From: Gnetum montanum
Lineage: Eukaryota; Streptophyta; Gnetopsida; Gnetales; Gnetaceae
Length of the DNA stretch: 64,000 nucleotides
Assembly (NCBI GenBank): GCA_015680685.1
Contig: MNCI01008651.1
Location: 444,507-508,506 of the forward strand
Direction: 5' to 3'
Program-made: the position numbers and the translations under genes
Part shown: piece by piece, positions 58,157 to 64,000 of the stretch
How positions within the stretch are numbered: position 1 is the stretch's first letter
Layout of the letters: every line of letters starts with the position of its first letter
Notes under the pieces: model-generated
What the model saw: the letters and a program-made list of their open reading frames with translations, nothing else
What the model was told of the DNA's origin: nothing
The model's database searches: none

Positions 58157-59172
58157 TGATGAGTGGCAAGGTAACCCTACACTCAACCATACGAACCGAG
58201 CATAGCATGCGTGATCTGGTCGAACTTCGTAGACTAAATGCCTACACGCCTCATGGAACACTTAAGGTTAACCATTCGTTGTCTTCCTAGACTTACTTGT
58301 AGTTGTCACGGTGTATGGTTAAGTAAGTCCGAGGTATATGATTTTTATAGTCTTTTTATGTTTTTCTCCTATGCTATCAAGGTGAAGGGTTGAGAAACTA
58401 ATTGCTAATTCTAACTAATGACTAAGTCTAAATTACCTAGCGTCAGCATCCATTCCCACTTACCGTACATACCCTAAACCGATGCAACCGTGGCTACCAA
58501 ATGCTAATCGTCACTAGGATCACCACGCATAACGCACGTACTCGAAGTGGTCGTACTGAGGCACTTAACTAGGAGAAAAGGGTTCAGAGAGCCTATCTAG
58601 CCTAAGTGCGATGAGCGGCCGATTCCTTGACTAACCGTACACATTGGGGTGTACGACTACCACTGGGATTACCAAGCATAGATCTTGGATACGCCACTGG
58701 GTTACCAAGTAGTCACACTAGATGCTCGTAATCAAGTCATACTCATATCACATGCGATGAGCAATCGATTCCTTGACTAACCGTACACATCCTTAGATGC
58801 TCGTAATCAAGTTGTACTCATACCACATTCTAGGAGTTTAAGGATGAGAGAGAAAACAATAAATAAAATCCTATTCCATGCACTGCAAGGTTTATCCAGG
58901 AAGTTCGTCTTTATTGCCGTACACAACTTGTGTTCAAGTACAATGTTGCTCGAATAAAGATCCGTTCACTTTAGGACTCCTACTGCTGGCACATGGAAAA
59001 ATAATCTATCTCTGGAGTGATCAAACTGCTAGATTTTCCCTACTTCTAGACCATGATGGGAAATAAGGGGAGTGTCGCCTCTTATTTATAGATTTGGCAG
59101 CGGACCGCAATATCACATATGCGATATCGCATGGGATGCGATATCACGGCTCGTGCGAATCACGTCTCATCA
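58157..59172 (-). mobile_element. Solo LTR, GATATC type (1016 bp), with internal duplication
   Basis: CTAAT flanks both sides (58152-58156, 59173-59177). TGATGAGTGG start and TCTCATCA end on the plus strand. TATA at 59083-59090 (minus) with GATATC palindromes at 59108-59150. A segment containing GATTCCTTGACTAACCGTAC occurs twice (about 58620 and 58769), together with a repeated GATGCTCGTAATCAAGT, making it the longest copy of its type. Confidence 0.93.
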
Positions 59173-59177
59173 CTAAT

Positions 59178-60044
59178 CATGCTAAAATATGGTATCAAGC
59201 TCTTTGATTTAATTCCATCTTCTCCTAGGTATACATATTAAAATTTTTTAATGTTAAATTTCAATCTTATGCCCAAGTCATAAATCTTAGAGAAAAAATA
59301 GTAGGATGGAAGCAAGATACCAATGAATCATTGGTTGTGATCATAGAAAAATATAGTAGCATGCCCAATTAATATCCAAATCATGGGTTTAGCAAATGTG
59401 ATCAATTAATGCACCTTGTAGAAGAATGGCAGGTGTAAACTCATGAAAGGATGGATATCTATGTCATGGATAATCTCTACCGTAGGTCAATGGATCAAGT
59501 TGCACCTATGTTACATGTTGTGACTAAATTAAAAGGTAAATGGCATAAGCATGCTAATGTAAAGAAAGTTAACATAATTCTCCAATTTTAAAAGAATGTG
59601 AAGAATATTTAATGTAAGATGCATTCTTTTGATGTTTTTGAAGTGCTTATGTAAGAAAGCATGAAAACTAAAAAGACTTTAGTAAATATTGCCAATGTTG
59701 TTGACAAGGTTTTGGACATATTAAATTAAAAGATGACTTCAAGTCTCAATGACTTGAAAAACAAAGTTATTGATATAGTTGTAAAGGTAGTTACACTGGA
59801 GCGAAAGATTGGTAAAAGTAACAAAGAGGGTAAGAGCCTTAGCTTGATTGGATTTCTCATCCTTGTGATACATTTCTTCTACAATAACAACAACATCAAT
59901 AATGCATGGGATCCAATCCTTCAACTCGGCATCTTGGAGTATGTCCTCTATAATGCCTCAAGCTTCATCAAGTCATCCTTCTTTCTACCAAAGAACTTCA
60001 TAAGTTGTGAATCAAGTACCTTAAGTTGTATCCAATTAATATGA
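59178..60044 (+). pseudogene. E6 gag relic, right part
   Basis: Continues with HAKIWYQAL, then FFNVKFQSYAQVINLREKI, GWKQDTNESL and YPNHGF, matching the gag core of E4 and E5 but clearly more diverged. The later SLNDLKNKVIDIVVKVVTLERKI (59745-59810) has coiled-coil character. Stops throughout. No pol, LTR or primer site could be tied to it. Confidence 0.72.
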
Positions 60045-63000
60045 ATCATATCCACCATAACTATTTTAATAGTTGTAGATCCAACAACATCCATCATGAT
60101 CCTCTATACCATTATAGGGGAAAATTTTAAATTAGCCACAATAGAGGCAAGTCCAGTTCTTTAATGTAATGTACTAACCTCATTTTCTATCATCATATAC
60201 TACTGGGTAATACCAAAATATAATTCTATCCCTCCTATGGCAAGAAATTCATCACCTTGCAAATGAAAGTATTTTTACAAAAGAAAGAAGAGTATCAATG
60301 CCTAAAAGGATTAATGTTTATTCCCTACTTCATCAACATCTTCCAAGCATCAAAACCAAGGACATTATCTTTCTAAAAATAAACCAAATAAATTTTCTAC
60401 TCCTTCATCAAACAAAGAAAAAGATAATATGTCCATAAGTGAGAGAAAAAAAACTTCATCTTTAAAATTCAATCATCAAGGCTAACACTTGAGATGTTAC
60501 AAACAATCTTAATCACCTCCTTAGCTATGCAGTGATTTTGATCAAAAAGGTAATTGTTAGATGCTAATTTTAAACTCAGTTATGGGGGAAGAGGCCTCCA
60601 TGTAATGGATTAAATGGTAAATAGTGGTTTATTTATTTTTTATTCATGTGATTTTCTTTCCACTATTTTGTTTGTGTGTGTGTGTGTTATGAACATTTTT
60701 TTGGTTTAGTATGATTGTGTGTGTGTATTTGTTTTCTTTTTTTTTTCTTTTTTTTTGTGAGCATATGTATTTTCATTCTTTAATCTATTTATTCTTTTGG
60801 TTTAGTATGATTGTGTATGTGTGTGCGTGTGTGTTTTTTTTTCTTTTTTCTATGAGCATATGAATTTATCAATTTTGGTTTGTTATTTTTCAATATGGTT
60901 TTTTATGTTTCTATTTTTTATACTAAAAATTAATTAATTTTAATTTTTTTATTCTTTAAAGTTTAATTTTATATGTTCATGGGAAATCAATTATTGTGCT
61001 TTATAAATGTTAATCCTAAGAGCCAAATGATAAATGGGTAAGCTTATATATGTGATGATAATGCAAGAGTGTTGAATGCATCCAATGTGGAACTTTGGTT
61101 AATGGAGTAAAAGGATCATCATTTGAAATGATAGTGCTCATCTTGCAAAGCGACGTACTAGGAGGGTTCGTAGATGAGGAAAAGCCTAACCTCTTCAAGT
61201 AGCTACACCTAGGCTCAAACCAAAATTTTCAACTTAATAAACAAGCACCTTACCATTACTCCAAATAATAATCCCTACCATCACTAATAAACCAACCAAA
61301 TATTTAGTGAGGAGCTAGATCCTTCACCATAAGTGGAAAAGCTCCTACTAGTAGATCCATGGAAGGGCTTGAATGGCCCAAACTTTAAGGCTTTAGAAAT
61401 ATAGATAAATACTCAGTTGTAATTTAAGGGTATGCTATCAAGGGTTCATGTGACCACTAGCATGAAGTTGGATCATTGCGTTTGTTCTTGCCTTGTCTGA
61501 CTATACTAGTTAGAGGAGGTTTATGATTTCGTGAACCTATGCTAGCTACATCGAACTCCTAGGTATGTTACTTGATTTGTCAAGTACATGTTAAGGACTC
61601 CATGTGATGGCACAACACTCTAAGCATCTCCAAAGAATCAATTTTTTAAAAGTAATGATCCTATTCTTTTTTCAAAAAAAAAAAATAAAGAGAGGAGAAC
61701 AAAATAAAATAAAGAAAAAAAATTCAAAAAAAAAAGAAAAAAAAAGGATGAGATAGTGAAGATATAGCATTGAATATACTCTCATACTCTTAGCACACAA
61801 AAATTGGTAGCATTACCATCATTGGCTAGATACCTTTTGGTTGCTTATGATTCCAAAAAGATGAATTTAGCTTAGGCACCTTAAATTTGTAAGTTTACCA
61901 TTTGGGCAAGATAATAAGTCTACAACTAACTCATTGGATTACTAAAGTCCTTAACATAAATTGTTGTGCTAGCTCAACTGTAGTAGCTTTGAAGACCTAG
62001 AAGTTTCTCTCAAAGAAAAATCTAGTAGAGTTAAATGCTACTTTTAATCAGTCCTAATCCAAGTATCTAAGAAATTTTGTTTAATCATAATATAGCATCT
62101 CATTTTTCATTCAAAGTACAATGTGTAGATTTGATTGTTTAACGTAGCCAAAGGAATTGAGAAGAAATCTCCAATAACATCAAATTCAAGAACCCATCCT
62201 ACATACATTTAAGGAGAGAAGAAAACCAAATCAAATTTGTGAGCTTCTACATGATTTTGCAGCACTTCCCTCAATCTAGCTCCATCAATGGTCAAATCAT
62301 GAAATAATCAGGACTAGATGACATTAGAAGTAATGGTGCTACATTACATCTCTAAGGAAGACTTGAAGGGCTATCTTTACTAATTAGTTGAGTAGTGGTA
62401 AAGGCAACTAGTAAAAGTTCCCTTGTGAAGCATGTGAATGCTGTCATACTCTAATGAGCTAATTAAATTATTTGTTGGAACTTGATGATGTTACATTCTC
62501 CTTCTCCTCTCTAGTTTATTTAAATTCCTTATTTCTTTCTTATTAGACCATCTCTAGTTCATAAATTGTATGTGCAAGAAGCTGACTAAGGTGAAATAGA
62601 GGGTGATATTTGGCCACCAAAAGAATGAACTTACATTTAATACTAAGATCTTACTAGTTATTGAGAATCCACAAGTGTCTTGTCCATAGGATTCACAAGG
62701 ACAAGAAGGGCAAGAGCTCAACATTGTAAGCAACTATGTTTGATGCTAAATTATTCATAGGACGGCACGAATTGCATTACATAAAATACTTGATTAGTAT
62801 CAATTGATCAAGATTTTTCTTTTCTTACCTATTTAATTTATAGTTTTAACTTTAAATACTTATTTAATTTTAATCCTATATGATGCCATGCATTTGTTTC
62901 TTTTTCTCTTTCTAAGATTTTGATGATGGGATTTTGCAATTTTTCAAGTCTTGGCTTTGTTGTGACATTATGCATCATGATTAAATTATTTTAAAATATT

Positions 63001-63541
63001 TTTAGATGCCTTGAAAGACTTGTTCTAGGTGCTTGGGTAGAATTTCATTTTACTTTAATTTAATTTAATTTTATTATATTTCTTTTTAATTTTAATTTAT
63101 TTTAATTTTAATTTTGACTTTTTTTCTATTTTATTTTCCATTATTTAATTTATTTTGATAAATTTTTATTTTTTATTTTAATTTATTTATTTATAATTTA
63201 TTTTTTTCTTATTTCTTAAATATTTTTTATCTTTTTTTATATTTCAGAAAAAGCACGTGTGCTACCGTACCATGTACAACAATAATTTTTTTGACTAATA
63301 ATATCCAATTTTTAAGAATTTTATTATATACATATACATAAAAATAGAATAATATATATATTAATTATAAATAATTATAAATATATATATATATTTTGTT
63401 CTTTCTCTCTCCTTCATTCTCTCTCTCCTCCTCTCTCTTTTTGTATTTTCTTTCATTTTATGTCCTTTTCTCTTGGGTTTTGGCTATTTTCTCTAGTTTT
63501 ATATCCATTTTTCTTGTTTTTTTTTGCTATTTTCTCTTATT
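60045..63541. other. AT-rich region, no gene seen
   Basis: The first 550 bp may be the gag tail of E6, because a CAGTTATGGGGGAAGAGGCC block at about 60579 resembles the post-coding block of the other elements. After that there are TG repeats (60676-60688, 60716-60728, 60808-60830), A runs near 61672-61745, long T/A-rich sequence (63050-63390) and a CT-rich run (63400-63440). No reading frame or family motif was supported. Confidence 0.5.
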
Positions 63542-63565
63542 TGGGGGGGGGGGGGGGGGTTGGAN
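63542..63565. other. Poly(G) run with an undetermined base
   Basis: A G run of nearly 20 followed by TTGGAN. Together with the N near 11557, also in a G run, this looks like a sequencing or assembly weak point; exact length should not be trusted. Confidence 0.7.
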
Positions 63566-63691
63566 CATATTGATGGATAAATAGGGAGAAGAACAATGAC
63601 AAATGCGGATATTGAAAGAAAACATCTTAAAACATAATCCTTCTCAGGGTGTGGGAGTACATTCCAAAGAACAATGACAAAATGCTCAAAG

Positions 63692-63997
63692 TTATGATAA
63701 CACACTCCGATGTAGCCGAGCGAGATTGGGAAGAGTGCATGAGTTGGTGTATCTGCTCCAAGGCTGCAAACAATAAAACAACTGGTTAGTGTCCAACTTT
63801 AACTTAGAAGTACGAGATAAAATTTGGAAATGCACAAGGCGAAGAATTTGAGATTTTTCCAAAATATTTAAATGGGTAGAGTTGGATGAATTAGTGTTCT
63901 GGAAAAGAGCAGTGCATCTGTGCTTCCATATATAGTAAAGGACGAGGGGTGTAATAACTTTCCAAAGAAACTGAAGGTCAGTAGAGGGGGAGGCCAA
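63692..63997 (-). pseudogene. Possible LINE C-terminal fragment at the window edge
   Basis: A 101-residue minus-strand frame contains FLWKVITPLVLYYIWKHRCTALF-type sequence, reminiscent of the W..I..LWYIWK.R...F segment after the zinc-binding domain of plant L1 polyproteins. It runs off the window edge, so the start is unknown. Moderate to low certainty. Confidence 0.35.
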
Positions 63998-64000
63998 AAA

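Noticed and set aside
63396-63584. Plus-strand frame of Phe/Ser-rich residues next to the poly(G) run
   Set aside because: Composed of CT-rich and T-rich simple sequence and runs through an undetermined base; no gene-like property.

Overview
The window is nuclear DNA from a seed plant with a repeat-rich genome. The evidence is one intron-containing gene for an EPIDERMAL PATTERNING FACTOR-like (EPFL) secreted peptide, surrounded by Ty3/gypsy LTR retrotransposons with tRNA-Asp primer sites and Athila/Tat-like pol, plus RTE- and L1-type LINE fragments. I cannot name the lineage. No tRNA, rRNA, CRISPR or bacterial-type gene was seen.

Layout. 1-149 is the tail of an LTR. About 1700-2330 is a dead L1 reverse transcriptase. 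2.3-8.1 kb is low-repeat DNA holding the three-exon EPFL gene (5286-6130, plus strand). 8105-21505 is element E1 (plus, gag-only, target duplication CTAAA), interrupted by E2 (9268-16003, minus, gag-only, CCAAC). 21819-22786 and 44631 to about 46440 are parts of one minus-strand RTE LINE. It is split by E3 (22787-44625, plus, gag-pol, CATAT), and E3's 3' LTR is in turn split by E4 (34014-44341, plus, gag-pol, AATAG). The same RTE is also cut by a solo LTR (45330-46203, ACCAA) and carries a 41-bp RTE tail flanked by a 9-bp duplication. Further on are solo LTRs at 47820-48597, 49054-49982 and 58157-59172, a 0.54-kb foldback at 50425-50968, gag-only element E5 (51420-57339), an older gag relic (E6, about 57985-60590), AT-rich DNA with no gene seen, and a possible LINE fragment at the right edge.

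How the elements relate. All E elements share 6-bp inverted LTR ends (TGATGA/TCATCA), a tRNA-Asp primer site, a GTGGGGGTA polypurine tract and similar LTR right halves, but have at least four unrelated U3 regions rich in short palindromes or repeats. E3 and E4 carry degenerate gag, protease, RT, RNase H and integrase. E1, E2 and E5 carry gag and a long 3' region but no pol, so they look like non-autonomous partners of E3/E4-type elements. Four of the five share a conserved non-coding block in the 3' region. E3 holds a recent 2.77-kb internal duplication made long after the element died. Every retroelement reading frame has stops or frameshifts. Boundaries and target duplications were read base by base; percent identities are hand estimates, and family names come from motif recognition without a database search.
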